From: Candidatus Poribacteria bacterium
GTDB lineage: Bacteria; Poribacteria; WGA-4E; WGA-3G
Length of the DNA: 64,000 nucleotides
Assembly (NCBI GenBank): GCA_022827625.1
Contig: JAJEIE010000018.1
Span: 124,001 to 188,000, forward strand
Direction: 5' to 3'
The translations under genes and the position numbers were made by a program. The notes beneath the pieces are model-generated. The model ran no database searches and was not told where the DNA came from. It saw only the letters and a program-made list of their open reading frames with translations. This document shows positions 8,621 to 17,238 of this stretch, piece by piece. The stretch's first letter is position 1. Every line of letters begins with the position of its first letter.

Positions 8621-8762
8621 GTTATTAGTTGTCAGTCGTCAGTCGTCGGTTAAAAGACGTTATTGTAACAATCTACCAAACTTAAGAGCCTCAGGGAGAA
8701 TGGTGAATTGTTACAGAGTTCCTCTTTAACTGATAACCGATAACCGATAACCGATAACTGTT
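8621..8762. repeat. Heptad-arm inverted repeat element, copy 3
   Basis: The clearest copy. The left arm from 8621 reads GTTATTA, GTTGTCA, GTCGTCA, GTCGTCG, GTTAAAA. The right arm to 8762, read on the reverse strand, gives GTTATCG three times, then GTTATCA, GTTAAAG. Inside is a second inverted pair, TTGTAACAAT at 8663 and GAATTGTTACA at 8705. It ends a few bases before the TTG start of secF. Confidence 0.75.
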
Positions 8763-8768
8763 AAAACT

Positions 8769-9929
8769 TTGGAATTACTCAGAAATACAAACTTCGATTT
8801 TATCAACAAATACCGCACTGGATTTGTGTTATCAGCGGTGGTCATCGTTATCGGCGTGGTTTTCCTCGTCATCCATCAGGGACCGAACTTTGGGATTGAC
8901 TTTCGGGGCGGCGTTAAAATCCAAGCCAAGTTCAACAGAGTCGTCACAGAGGCGGAATTGCAGTCCAAACTCGCTGAAATCGGGTACGAACGTGCCACGA
9001 TACAGATAGATGAAAGCAGCAATGAAGCGTCTATCTCCATGGGACACCGTCTGGAATTTCAGCAGCAGTTGATTGATATTCCGATTATGGCGGATCCGGG
9101 GGATGCGACTGCCATGCATCTGCAGGTGAGCAGTGCTGTTGAAAAATCGCACCTCTTGGAAGTTGGCGAAACCGTTGAACTTATTGATGGCAATCTGCGA
9201 CAGCGCAATGAGATTACCGCACTCGATACTGTTGCCGACAGCAACGCCGTCCAGTTAACCTTTGCGAACCCGTTCGGCATTGATTTGAGCGAGAACGCAC
9301 ATATCCAAATCCAAGCGAGTGTCGGCAGAATTCTCACAGATGCCCTCCTTGAAGGTGGAAACGGTTGGCAGGCACTTGTTGGCGGTGTCAATGTCTCGGA
9401 AGTCCTTCCCAGTGTCGGGCGCGACCTCAAGTGGGCAGCGCTCTGGTCTGTGCTCTGGTCGATCGTTATCTTGTTGGCTTACATCTCTTGGCGGTTTGAG
9501 TTCCGTTTCGCTATCGGTGCGATTGCCGCCCTCGTCCACGATGTCCTGATTACCTTAGGTATTTTCGCTGTTCTCTCAAAAGAGATTAATCTGCCCACAG
9601 TGGCGGCGTTCCTGACGATTATCGGGTATTCACTCAACGACACGATTGTTGTGTTTGACAGGATCCGGGAAAATTCGCAATCTTTACGGGGCACCGACTA
9701 TACGACTGTGCTGAACCGAAGCATCAACCAATCCCTCAGCCGGACGGTTATTACATCTTTGACAACCCTGTTTGTTGTTTTGGTTATCTTCATCATCACG
9801 ACTTCAGGTGAGGAGATTAACACCTTCGCCTTGGCACTTATCGTCGGTGTATTGGTGGGAACCTACTCCTCCGTCTTCATCGCGAGTCCTATTGTGTATC
9901 TCTGGAATCGCGGACAGCAACCGGCTTAA
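8769..9929 (+). CDS. secF: Protein translocase subunit SecF
   Basis: A 386-residue partner of SecD in the inner membrane. N-terminal membrane helix (about 18-37), then NFGIDFRGGVK, the SecF counterpart of the SecD D1 motif. Five C-terminal membrane helices include AAFLTIIGYSLNDTIVVFDRIREN, the diagnostic SecF signature. About 70 residues longer than the usual ~310, owing to an expanded periplasmic part (about residues 90-190). The start is TTG at 8769 directly after a heptad-arm element, with no recognisable ribosome site, so the exact start is less certain than the identity. Confidence 0.93.
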   Translation: MELLRNTNFDFINKYRTGFVLSAVVIVIGVVFLVIHQGPNFGIDFRGGVKIQAKFNRVVTEAELQSKLAEIGYERATIQIDESSNEASISMGHRLEFQQQLIDIPIMADPGDATAMHLQVSSAVEKSHLLEVGETVELIDGNLRQRNEITALDTVADSNAVQLTFANPFGIDLSENAHIQIQASVGRILTDALLEGGNGWQALVGGVNVSEVLPSVGRDLKWAALWSVLWSIVILLAYISWRFEFRFAIGAIAALVHDVLITLGIFAVLSKEINLPTVAAFLTIIGYSLNDTIVVFDRIRENSQSLRGTDYTTVLNRSINQSLSRTVITSLTTLFVVLVIFIITTSGEEINTFALALIVGVLVGTYSSVFIASPIVYLWNRGQQPA

Positions 9930-9931
9930 TG

Positions 9932-10006
9932 GTTGTCGGTTTTCAGTTATCGGTTATCAGTTAAAGAGCCTCTCGTCCTTAACTTATAACTTATAACTTA
10001 TAACTA
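9932..10006. repeat. Heptad-arm inverted repeat element, copy 4
   Basis: Compact copy. Left arm GTTGTCG, GTTTTCA, GTTATCG, GTTATCA, GTTAAAG from 9932. A short centre of about nine bases follows. The right arm reads GTTATAA three times then GTTAAGG on the reverse strand. It ends eight bases before the next start codon. Confidence 0.75.
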
Positions 10007-10013
10007 TCCACAC

Positions 10014-10757
10014 ATGAAAATATTAATCTTGAGTCCTTATACAACCGGACAAAAATATAAACCCGATAATCTGCTCCGGCGTGAGGATGCTGTTTCACCT
10101 GAACGCCTTCATGGAAAAATAAAAGAGTTATGCGGTTACAATGCCGAGGGGTGGTACCACGAAGATAGAGACTACAGCGCGCCCGCCGGAGAGATGTTCA
10201 CGGGTCCCATGCATGTGCAGTTACGTGCGGGACTGAAACAAATTCGGGAACACGAAGGTTACGGTGAGACGACGCTTGACCTTTATTTTCCGTGGTATGT
10301 GTGTCGCGTTGACGGAAGAAAAGCACCTGTAAACGAGAAGGACACGATCGTTCCTTTTGATATGGCACCGCTGCACGACGCTGAGGTTTTGGAGTTCGGC
10401 GAGACGGGTGTCCCTGAAGCTATGACGGCTTTAATTGAACGCTACGACCTCGTTTTCTCGCTCTTGCGACAAGAGGATATTGTATCCCTACGGCGCGTTT
10501 TTGAGGTGGAACGGGCGGTCCCCCTGATTTTCCTACTCGCACCAAGCCATAGGCACGTCGTTGATGAGCGTTTGTCGAATGTCCACGTTGTTGAAACAGG
10601 ACGAAATTTGACAAAAGCCATCCGTGCCACGAATTGGTCAGTAAAGGGTGTCGTCCTGAGAAGGCTGTGTGAAGCCGCCTGTAGCGAAGGCTTTCAGGTC
10701 TTTGCGCAAGTCAAACAAGATCCCGAGCAACTGCTTGAAATCATCCAGAGTGGGTAA
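10014..10757 (+). CDS. Uncharacterised protein, possibly distant DUF6884-like
   Basis: A 247-residue soluble protein that I do not recognise with confidence. It opens with MKILILSPYTTGQKYKPDN, later has AGEMFTGPMHVQLRAGL and TLDLYFPWYVCRVDGR...IVPFDM. This order (N-terminal strand with a cysteine/serine loop, an xxFTG-pxxxxA helix, then a PxD pocket) recalls DUF6884-type proteins near tRNA-guanine transglycosylase-like genes, but the similarity is weak. No signal peptide or membrane segment. A heptad-arm element ends eight bases before its start and no ribosome site is evident. It precedes the AAA+ activator by 61 bases, on the same strand. Confidence 0.6.
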   Translation: MKILILSPYTTGQKYKPDNLLRREDAVSPERLHGKIKELCGYNAEGWYHEDRDYSAPAGEMFTGPMHVQLRAGLKQIREHEGYGETTLDLYFPWYVCRVDGRKAPVNEKDTIVPFDMAPLHDAEVLEFGETGVPEAMTALIERYDLVFSLLRQEDIVSLRRVFEVERAVPLIFLLAPSHRHVVDERLSNVHVVETGRNLTKAIRATNWSVKGVVLRRLCEAACSEGFQVFAQVKQDPEQLLEIIQSG

Positions 10758-10818
10758 CTGAAATCTACTATTGAATTACAAGCGCGAAATGGATCCTCCT
10801 ATTTGAGGACAGAAGAAG

Positions 10819-12228
10819 ATGGATCTTCCAAAGCTCGTTATCGGCGATAGTTCACGACGCATTATCGGTGCATCCGCACCGATGCAGGCAGTTTTGCGTC
10901 AAGTCGAACAGGTCGCACCCACGAAAGCGACAGTCCTCATCACTGGCGAAACCGGTGTCGGTAAAGATGTCATCGCCGAGGCTATACACGAAAGTAGCCC
11001 ACGAAAAAATCGAGCCTTCAAAGCCGTCAACTGCGGGGCATTTTACCAAGATCTCCTTCAAAGCGAACTCTTTGGACATGAGAAAGGGGCTTTTACGGGC
11101 GCGTCCAGCCAACGCCGCGGGGTGTTTGAGCAAGCAGACGGTGGGACGCTCTTCCTTGATGAGGTCGGCGAAATGTCGCCTGAAGTACAGGTGAAATTTC
11201 TGCGGGTCTTAGAGTCGCAAGAATTTACCCGACTCGGTGGTGAAAGAAATATAAAAGTCGATGTCCGAATTATCGCCGCAACAAATATCAACCTCGCAAA
11301 GTCAGTTAGAGATCGAAAATTTAGGCAGGATCTCTATTATCGGTTGAACCTCTTTCGTATCCATATCCCTCCACTGCGCGACCGACGCGAGGATATTTCC
11401 CTCTTTGTCGATGCGTTCATCTCCGAGCTAAGTGAAGACCACGGAAAAACAATTACCGGTATCACACCCGAAGCACTCAGTTATCTCCAAAATGCAGCGT
11501 GGCACGGCAACGTCCGCCAACTCAGAAATGCTGTTGAATCCGCTATCATTGTCGCGACAACCGATGAACTCCAACTGAAACATTTTCCAATAGATTCGGA
11601 AGCTGAACAGATTACGGCACTGCCTGTTCAAGTATCAGGCACACAACTTGCACCTACGCAGGTTGTCGGCACCGAAATCTCTGAAGAGGTCGAGTTTCCT
11701 AATCAATCCGGGACATCTTTACAGGTCGTAGATTCTGCTACTAACGCAATTACCATAGAAAATATGGCGGTTTACAAGACAATTATCGGGCTTATCTTCT
11801 CTGCAATCCGATCGCTGAATCCAACTTCTACCGCAAGTGATGATACCCCACCCCTGATTCCTGATGAAGATACCAGTTGGATGCAAATTAACGAGACTGA
11901 TGACGCAGCCGACATACTCAGGAAGACACTGGAGGTGCTTTCAGCCATTGCCAAGCTGCTTGAGAATCGCAATCTCAACGCAATCGTTCCTATTGCTACA
12001 GCGTTACAACCAGAGGAAGGGTTAGGTGGGAAGGATAAACCGCTATCGCTGTTTGATGAGGAGGTCATTGGCAAGGTGGGTATGACGATGGCGGAAATTG
12101 AGCGGGCAGCTATCCAGAAAACGCTCGCGGAAACGGGTGGAAATAAGACGGAAGCGGCAAAAATTCTTGACATCGGGGTCCGAACTTTACACCGCAAATT
12201 GGACGCTTACAAACGGGATGAAGTTTAA
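10819..12228 (+). CDS. Sigma54-type AAA+ transcriptional activator with Fis-type HTH
   Basis: A 469-residue regulator. The AAA+ core starts almost at the N-terminus, so the usual receiver, GAF or PAS sensor domain is missing. Walker A GETGVGKD (43-50), the sigma54-contacting GAFTGA loop (90-95), Walker B GGTLFLDEVGE (about 108-118) and a sensor/arginine region (YYRLNLFRIHIPPLRDR). After an unusually long ~150-residue linker (about 270-420) comes a Fis-family helix-turn-helix (GGNKTEAAKILDIGVRTLHRKL, about 440-462). By family it would remodel sigma54-RNA polymerase at distant enhancers. What controls it is not visible; a partner protein or the linker could do so. Confidence 0.88.
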   Translation: MDLPKLVIGDSSRRIIGASAPMQAVLRQVEQVAPTKATVLITGETGVGKDVIAEAIHESSPRKNRAFKAVNCGAFYQDLLQSELFGHEKGAFTGASSQRRGVFEQADGGTLFLDEVGEMSPEVQVKFLRVLESQEFTRLGGERNIKVDVRIIAATNINLAKSVRDRKFRQDLYYRLNLFRIHIPPLRDRREDISLFVDAFISELSEDHGKTITGITPEALSYLQNAAWHGNVRQLRNAVESAIIVATTDELQLKHFPIDSEAEQITALPVQVSGTQLAPTQVVGTEISEEVEFPNQSGTSLQVVDSATNAITIENMAVYKTIIGLIFSAIRSLNPTSTASDDTPPLIPDEDTSWMQINETDDAADILRKTLEVLSAIAKLLENRNLNAIVPIATALQPEEGLGGKDKPLSLFDEEVIGKVGMTMAEIERAAIQKTLAETGGNKTEAAKILDIGVRTLHRKLDAYKRDEV

Positions 12229-12230
12229 AA

Positions 12231-12260
12231 GTGTGCTAAAGTGTGCTAAAGTGAACTAAA
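12231..12260. repeat. Decamer repeats flanking the four-helix-bundle gene, left side
   Basis: GTGTGCTAAA occurs twice in tandem (12231-12240 and 12241-12250) and then as GTGAACTAAA. The CTAAAGT core reappears inverted at 12641-12670 on the other side of the four-helix-bundle gene, so the gene is bracketed by inverted repeat arms. Confidence 0.6.
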
Positions 12261-12261
12261 G

Positions 12262-12621
12262 TTATTGATCGAATTTGGCGTTTGCGGCGGTGAAGATACC
12301 TAAAATTTCACTACACTCCTCATACAGAGGTTTCACAATTTCCCACTCAAGCATTTTCGCATCAACAATAACTTCAAGCCAGTATTGGGTCTCCGCACAC
12401 TCTCCTTCACAGAGATGCATTTTATTTTGGAAATCCCGGCGACTTCGGGCACGATTCGCTTCTCGGTAATTAGCACCAACAGAAGTCCCTGAGCCCGTCA
12501 ACTGATCTTTGATGCGTAGCCCTTCTGGCGTATGAGGCAGCCTCTGGGATAAAAGAACGATCTTCGCAGCGAACTTTTGCGTCCGTTTCTCCAATTGTTT
12601 GGCGAATTCTCTGTTATTGAT
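12262..12621 (-). CDS. Four-helix-bundle protein (23S rRNA intervening-sequence protein family)
   Basis: Small helical protein with the family hallmark LTGSGTSVGANYREANRARS followed by DFQNKMHLCEGECAETQYWLE. Such proteins are encoded in 23S rRNA intervening sequences and also as stand-alone genes; function unknown. The conserved N-terminus (INNREFAKQLEKRTQKF) extends upstream of the first standard start, a TTG at 12594, giving ~110 residues. Homologues begin at M-x-NREFA, and here that position (12621-12619) is ATC, placed six bases after a perfect GGAGGG. Either an ATC start is used, or ATG mutated to ATC and translation falls back to the TTG. The gene is bracketed by inverted CTAAAGT repeats and may be a mobile cassette. 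Confidence 0.8.
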   Translation of the reverse strand: MNNREFAKQLEKRTQKFAAKIVLLSQRLPHTPEGLRIKDQLTGSGTSVGANYREANRARSRRDFQNKMHLCEGECAETQYWLEVIVDAKMLEWEIVKPLYEECSEILGIFTAANAKFDQ

Positions 12622-12640
12622 GAGCTGCCCTCCAACTTGT

Positions 12641-12675
12641 AAACTTTAGAGCACTTTAGATACACTTATAAACTT
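12641..12675. repeat. Inverted repeats flanking the four-helix-bundle gene, right side
   Basis: ACTTTAG occurs twice (12643-12660), followed by TACACTTATAAACTTTA. On the reverse strand this gives CTAAAGTGCTCTAAAGT, the inverted counterpart of the decamer arm at 12231-12260. Confidence 0.55.
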
Positions 12676-12679
12676 TATT

Positions 12680-15340
12680 CTACTGACTGCTATAATAGAT
12701 CGCATTGAAAAGCAGCTTAAAAGTCCCATGAGACTGTCCCCGATGCTGCGGTTTGAAACCGAAAAGAACGACGCGGCCGTCTCCAAGCGGTGTTTCCAGC
12801 AGTGCGGTCTTTTGCCGGATCCGTTTCTCACCTTCAAGCCACCCACTCATCAACGGGTTGAATTCTGGATACGTTGCTACAGCTTTCACATCTCCACGCA
12901 CGCCGTCAAAAACGGGTCCCGATTTAAAGAAGATCGCCATATCTCGCTCCAATCCATACCCTATCGGATGCCTTGTATCTATCCGGACACGCAACAGTGA
13001 ACCCGGACAGAAAAAAGCGTCTTCTTTCGGTTGATTGGCTTTTTTGACAACATTGACGATACCTTTTTCACCCAGTCCGAAGTATTCCAACGGGAGTTCT
13101 GTTGCGCGATTCAGACAGATCAGCGTGCCGCCGTCCTCCACAAATGCTCGCAAATTCGCCAGTCCCTCTGTCCCGATACCCCCGACGTATTCCGGCGGTA
13201 ATTTTCCGGTCGCATGTCCGTTGAGAATGCCGGAAGCACCGAAATCCGGCAAAATGATTGCATCGTAACGATCCACCAAATGTCCTGCCTGAATTTCTGC
13301 ATTCGTGAGACTGTTGTAGATAAATTCGTGCGTATCCAAAACCCAGCGTGTCCACCCTTCATCCATATTCGCCGTCCACGGCTTGTAAAGCCCCAAGCGC
13401 GGTGCCGTCATTTTTGAGAATGACCGATCGAAGGTCTGTTCATCAATAGATTCATCTGCATAAATACGGATGCCGAACGCCGTCGCGAGTGCTGCCATCG
13501 CCTCCATCTCTTGGAGGGGTGGTGCTGCCGTTCTAATCAGGATGCTCCCACGCGGAAACGTTCTGCCGCCGCTATTTATCTCTCGATCTGCTCGGTAAAG
13601 AGTATACTTTGGGCTGTTATCTGCTAATTTCGCATTAAACAGGCGATTGAGGACAATCGCTTCAGCGTTCGTTCGATTCTCGAACAGGTACCCCTTCGGT
13701 TCAGGGACACCCTCCAGACGACCTTCCATTGGTGCCAACACAGGCGTTAGACGTAAATCTGCCTCAAACGGATGCACAACTGAGATTGTTCTAACCCCCA
13801 TCTGTAAAGGCAGGGTCCAGCCAGCGATGTCGTACGGACGTTCGGGTGGCGATTCTGGCGACGGGCGGCGTTCCGGGTAGCGTTGGACTTCAAGCAGGTC
13901 CTTCGCGTGTGCCCGAAACGGTTGCGCCATTAAAACAACAAAAGTTTCCGCCGGATATTCTACGCCATCTGCCGTAAAGGGTGCGTTTGCTTGATGAATC
14001 TCTACACCGCCGCGTTGCAAAATATCTAACATCTTCAGGGTTGTATGGATGTCGCGCTGCTCCGTCGGAATGAGGAACGCCCGAGGCGGTTCATTTTCTC
14101 CTTTCGCGCTCGCGTTAAGTCCCATCTTGTAAAAGTTAGTCTTCAACATCACCTGATGCTCAGCGACGAAATCAAGAATTGACAGTGCTGCTGCCTTCTC
14201 GTATTCTACAATGTTTCGCAGTCGCCACCACCCCCCGGGCCACGGTTCTGGAAAGTTTGTGCGGAGCGTGTATGCGTCCAGTCCGCGTCGGTATCCTCTT
14301 AAAGTATGATGCGGTTGGAAGATGGGGGTCGCTATCTCCACGCGTGCGGCTTCCGTCAAAATCCCTACCATATTATGGCGATACGGGACTGTCCGAAATC
14401 CGCCGTGCCACCATGTATCGTAGACAGCACTCGAAAGCACGCCTGTAAACCCTTCGCTTGTTAAATCGAAGGCGAGCTGCGCGCCGATGAGTGAAAGTGT
14501 ACGTTGTAGAAGCGGCGGGATATTCGGGTTAACGGGTTCAAAATAGGGTGGGATTACAAACCGGGGCCCGCGATAACTCATCTCATGTACGTCATAGACG
14601 ACTTCAGGAAACCATTCCTCGTACAGCACGCGCGTCAGGAGTTGCGTCTCTATCTGCGTTAGCATGAACCAATCTCGATTGTTATCGTGTCCCGTATATT
14701 TATGGTACAACCACGGGATTTCTGAACCTTCATAGGGGGTTCCGACCGTGCGGTTATACCAATCCACGACAATATCCAGACCGTCAGGGTTCGCCGACGG
14801 GATGAGCAGGATTATCACATTTTCGAGAATTTCCTGGATTTGTGGACTGTCAGTGGTCGCAAATTCATACGCGAATTCCATTGACATTTGTGATGAGGCA
14901 ATTTCTGTAGAATGCAGATTACAATTAATCAAGACGACTGCTTTCCCTTCTTGTACCAGCGCATCCAATTCTGCTTGGCTATCTTCTGTTATCTTCCCGC
15001 TTGGCAGTGCGATCCGTCTCTGGATTTCTTGATAGCGTTCCAGGTCCTGCAGGTTTTCCGGCGCGGAAATCAGGAGCATCAGGAAATCGTTGCCTTCCGT
15101 TGTTTGTCCGAGGTCTTCCACCAGAATCCGATCCGAGTTTTCAGCGACGTGTCGCATGTAATCAGAAACCGTCTGCCATCCTACCACCTTATAATCCGCA
15201 CCGACCTGAAACCCAAGGACTTCTTCTGGCGGCATCAGCTGCGCGTATCCCGTCTGCAGTATCAACACTGCACAGATTAGCGATATGATGAATAGAAACC
15301 ACCGTGTTATATCTTTGGGTTTGAGTAGATGTTTTTTCAT
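12680..15340 (-). CDS. M14-family zinc carboxypeptidase-like exported protein
   Basis: A large 886-residue protein. An N-terminal signal anchor or signal peptide (FLFIISLICAVLILQ, residues 16-30, possible cleavage after YAQ) indicates export. The peptidase_M14 fold follows with the zinc triad His143 and Glu146 (NLHSTE) and His252 (VYDVHEMS). NPDGLD (184-189) and DNNRDW (219-224) match the conserved substrate-binding blocks. The remaining ~550 residues hold a region rich in sugar-hydrolase-like or GATase-like strands (DAIILPDFGASGIL; GGTLICLN). Expected to trim peptides or modified C-terminal residues outside the cytoplasm. Monocistronic and convergent with the four-helix-bundle gene region. 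Confidence 0.85.
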   Translation of the reverse strand: MKKHLLKPKDITRWFLFIISLICAVLILQTGYAQLMPPEEVLGFQVGADYKVVGWQTVSDYMRHVAENSDRILVEDLGQTTEGNDFLMLLISAPENLQDLERYQEIQRRIALPSGKITEDSQAELDALVQEGKAVVLINCNLHSTEIASSQMSMEFAYEFATTDSPQIQEILENVIILLIPSANPDGLDIVVDWYNRTVGTPYEGSEIPWLYHKYTGHDNNRDWFMLTQIETQLLTRVLYEEWFPEVVYDVHEMSYRGPRFVIPPYFEPVNPNIPPLLQRTLSLIGAQLAFDLTSEGFTGVLSSAVYDTWWHGGFRTVPYRHNMVGILTEAARVEIATPIFQPHHTLRGYRRGLDAYTLRTNFPEPWPGGWWRLRNIVEYEKAAALSILDFVAEHQVMLKTNFYKMGLNASAKGENEPPRAFLIPTEQRDIHTTLKMLDILQRGGVEIHQANAPFTADGVEYPAETFVVLMAQPFRAHAKDLLEVQRYPERRPSPESPPERPYDIAGWTLPLQMGVRTISVVHPFEADLRLTPVLAPMEGRLEGVPEPKGYLFENRTNAEAIVLNRLFNAKLADNSPKYTLYRADREINSGGRTFPRGSILIRTAAPPLQEMEAMAALATAFGIRIYADESIDEQTFDRSFSKMTAPRLGLYKPWTANMDEGWTRWVLDTHEFIYNSLTNAEIQAGHLVDRYDAIILPDFGASGILNGHATGKLPPEYVGGIGTEGLANLRAFVEDGGTLICLNRATELPLEYFGLGEKGIVNVVKKANQPKEDAFFCPGSLLRVRIDTRHPIGYGLERDMAIFFKSGPVFDGVRGDVKAVATYPEFNPLMSGWLEGEKRIRQKTALLETPLGDGRVVLFGFKPQHRGQSHGTFKLLFNAIYYSSQ

Positions 15341-15597
15341 GATGAGTTTTGCTGTCGGCAGGAGTAGGCTGCCATCGCGACTCCTTTTTTAATTTTTTTA
15401 GAGATACCGATAAGTATAACTGAAAATTAACGGCACGTCAACACAGTTTTCCCAATCCAATCGTCACTGTAGTACCAAATTTTACTAAAACTAAATAGCC
15501 CTAAACTGGCAACTAAGTAACTTGACTTTTTTGAAATTTTATGGTATCGTTATAATAACGGGAAAATAAAAACATTTTCAGGAGGAGACAGGACGGA
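15341..15597. other. Intergenic region between divergent M14 and HEAT-lipoprotein genes
   Basis: AT-rich and without a convincing gene. A TTGACT at 15522-15527 and the motif TATAAT at 15551-15556 are 23 bases apart, too far for a normal promoter; TATCGT at 15545-15550 is 17 bases away. AGGAGGAGACAGGACGGA precedes the ATG at 15598. Confidence 0.4.
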
Positions 15598-16797
15598 ATG
15601 AAAAAAGTTCTAATTATCCCACTGATTGCCCTACTGCTCATGAGTTTTAGTTGCGAAACGAAACAAAAAGGTCCGAGCAATCTATCCGTGGGCAGAAGTA
15701 AATTGATTGAGAGCGGGAACGCTTTGGAAGCTGTTACACTTCTTGAAAAAGCCGAGCAGGAAGAGGCAAATAAACTCGAACCGCGCGCATTGCTTGTGAT
15801 TGCTTATTCTCATGGTCTTGCTACCGGAGACGCTGCCAGCCTCGGTGTTGAAGCCAAATTCAAGAATCAGCGAAGTCAGCGCATACAAGAAATGACCGAT
15901 GCTGAGATAAGACAGATCCTGCAAATTCTCAGTACGCCCTCACGTGTACAGAAAGCCGGTTTACAGGCATTGGTGGATAAAGGCCCCGAAGTATCGACAA
16001 TAATTCTGGAGAGCCTCGCCAAAGGCAGGTATCCCGCACTTCACGAAAATTTTACAGAGATGCTCGTCCAGATCGGGCCTAACGGTCTTGACCTGATTTT
16101 AGCCGAGCTCGCTGATGAAATGACACCGCCTGCTCTCAAGATTAAGTTGGTCCAGGTGCTCTCTGAAATTGACGACCCGAAAAGCATAGATGCGTTGAAA
16201 ACCCTGCAAAGTCAGACGGACGACGCTGCCTTGGCGATGGAGATTAACACGACGCTCTATCAACTCGGTGAAGCCGCATATAAGCAGGACATCATCGACG
16301 GCTTAGATCATAGTGATGTTGCCGTCCGACGCGCCGCTGCGAAAGCCATGGTAGATATTGCGGACATATCAACGAAGGTACTCATTGCAGGATTGGAAGA
16401 CGATGACTCCGAAGTCGTCGCCTCACTTGTAAAGGCGCTCGCTATCCATCAGGACCCTGCCGCCGTTGATCCACTTGTGAAAATCCTCACCAGTGAATTA
16501 AACAAGGACCCGAAACAAGCGGCGATTGATACGCTTGATATTTATGGAGAAAACAGACTCACGGGCGGTTTGGCAAAGCCAATTACAATGCTGCTTATTG
16601 GTGGAACGGTGAGCGATCCAGACAATCGTTTATATCTTGTGCAGCTTCTCAAGAGAGCGCCATTTCAACGGCAGCTGCGGGCGTTACAGTCAGTCGAGGG
16701 ACTTGTGGACAAGCTCTATCAGTATCACCAGAATACGGAGACGGTCGGACTCGTCAAACGTCCACTCGGTGAGCTGCTTGACGCGGTTAGTAAATAA
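15598..16797 (+). CDS. HEAT-repeat-like lipoprotein, paralogue 1
   Basis: 399 residues with a lipoprotein-type signal (hydrophobic residues 4-16 then MSFSC, Cys19 as probable lipidated residue). The mature protein has a short TPR-like opening (SKLIESGNALEAVTLLEKAEQEEANK) and then HEAT-type helical repeats recognisable from IDALKTLQSQTDDAALAM, DGLDHSDVAVRRAAAKAM and GLEDDDSEVVASLVKAL. Likely a periplasmic scaffold anchored to a membrane; partner unknown. AGGAGG precedes the ATG by about twelve bases. A close paralogue of similar length follows on the same strand, so the pair arose by tandem duplication. Confidence 0.75.
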   Translation: MKKVLIIPLIALLLMSFSCETKQKGPSNLSVGRSKLIESGNALEAVTLLEKAEQEEANKLEPRALLVIAYSHGLATGDAASLGVEAKFKNQRSQRIQEMTDAEIRQILQILSTPSRVQKAGLQALVDKGPEVSTIILESLAKGRYPALHENFTEMLVQIGPNGLDLILAELADEMTPPALKIKLVQVLSEIDDPKSIDALKTLQSQTDDAALAMEINTTLYQLGEAAYKQDIIDGLDHSDVAVRRAAAKAMVDIADISTKVLIAGLEDDDSEVVASLVKALAIHQDPAAVDPLVKILTSELNKDPKQAAIDTLDIYGENRLTGGLAKPITMLLIGGTVSDPDNRLYLVQLLKRAPFQRQLRALQSVEGLVDKLYQYHQNTETVGLVKRPLGELLDAVSK

Positions 16798-16821
16798 CGG
16801 GGCTTTTTTATTTTTGCTTCT

Positions 16822-16846
16822 GTAGGAGGGATTTCCGAATCCCGAC
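16822..16846. repeat. GTAGGAGGGATTTCC hairpin repeat
   Basis: GGGATT-TCCG-AATCCC hairpin (16828-16843) within GTAGGAGGGATTTCCGAATC. The same design recurs at 37273-37296 (reverse), 43798-43821, 49438-49460 and 55876-55900. Confidence 0.7.
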
Positions 16847-16911
16847 TTTTTGGTGAAAATGCCCAAATACGCCTAAAACAGGAGAGCCGTATTAATTTTG
16901 TCTTAAATTTG

Positions 16912-16940
16912 TTGACATAAAAGTGTATTTATTTTAAAAT
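16912..16940 (+). promoter_or_regulatory. Putative promoter upstream of HEAT lipoprotein paralogue 2
   Basis: TTGACA at 16912-16917 and TAAAAT at 16935-16940, 17-base spacer. The start codon is about 300 bases downstream. The leader between holds a direct repeat ATTATTTATATAAA (about 17137-17167) and no gene that I can see. Confidence 0.6.
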
Positions 16941-17238
16941 ATCCTTTGCGTCGTGCTTATTCGGATCGGTAGCCTCTGTCCGATAGGTATAAAAAAATCT
17001 ATAGGCGAGAGACCTTAATCGTCTTCGCGTGCAAACTTCACCCGACATCGAGGTTCGCAGCCCACAATCAGGAGCTTTAGGTTGTCTGTGTATTTTTCAA
17101 TTTACAAACGGCGCGTTATGGGGCTGCGCTTGATGTTCATTATTTATATAAACATTATTTATATAAAGTAGGCACGCTATTAAGAGGCGCAAACGGGTGA
17201 ATATAATTGAGATTCCAGGAGGAAAAGATAAACGGAAC

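Noticed and set aside
12728-15288. Several forward frames opposite the M14 peptidase
   Set aside because: Shadow frames; the reverse strand holds the zinc triad and a signal peptide.
15522-15556. Promoter TTGACT/TATAAT before HEAT lipoprotein 1
   Set aside because: The 23-base spacing is too long and the alternative -10 is weak; not listed as a promoter.
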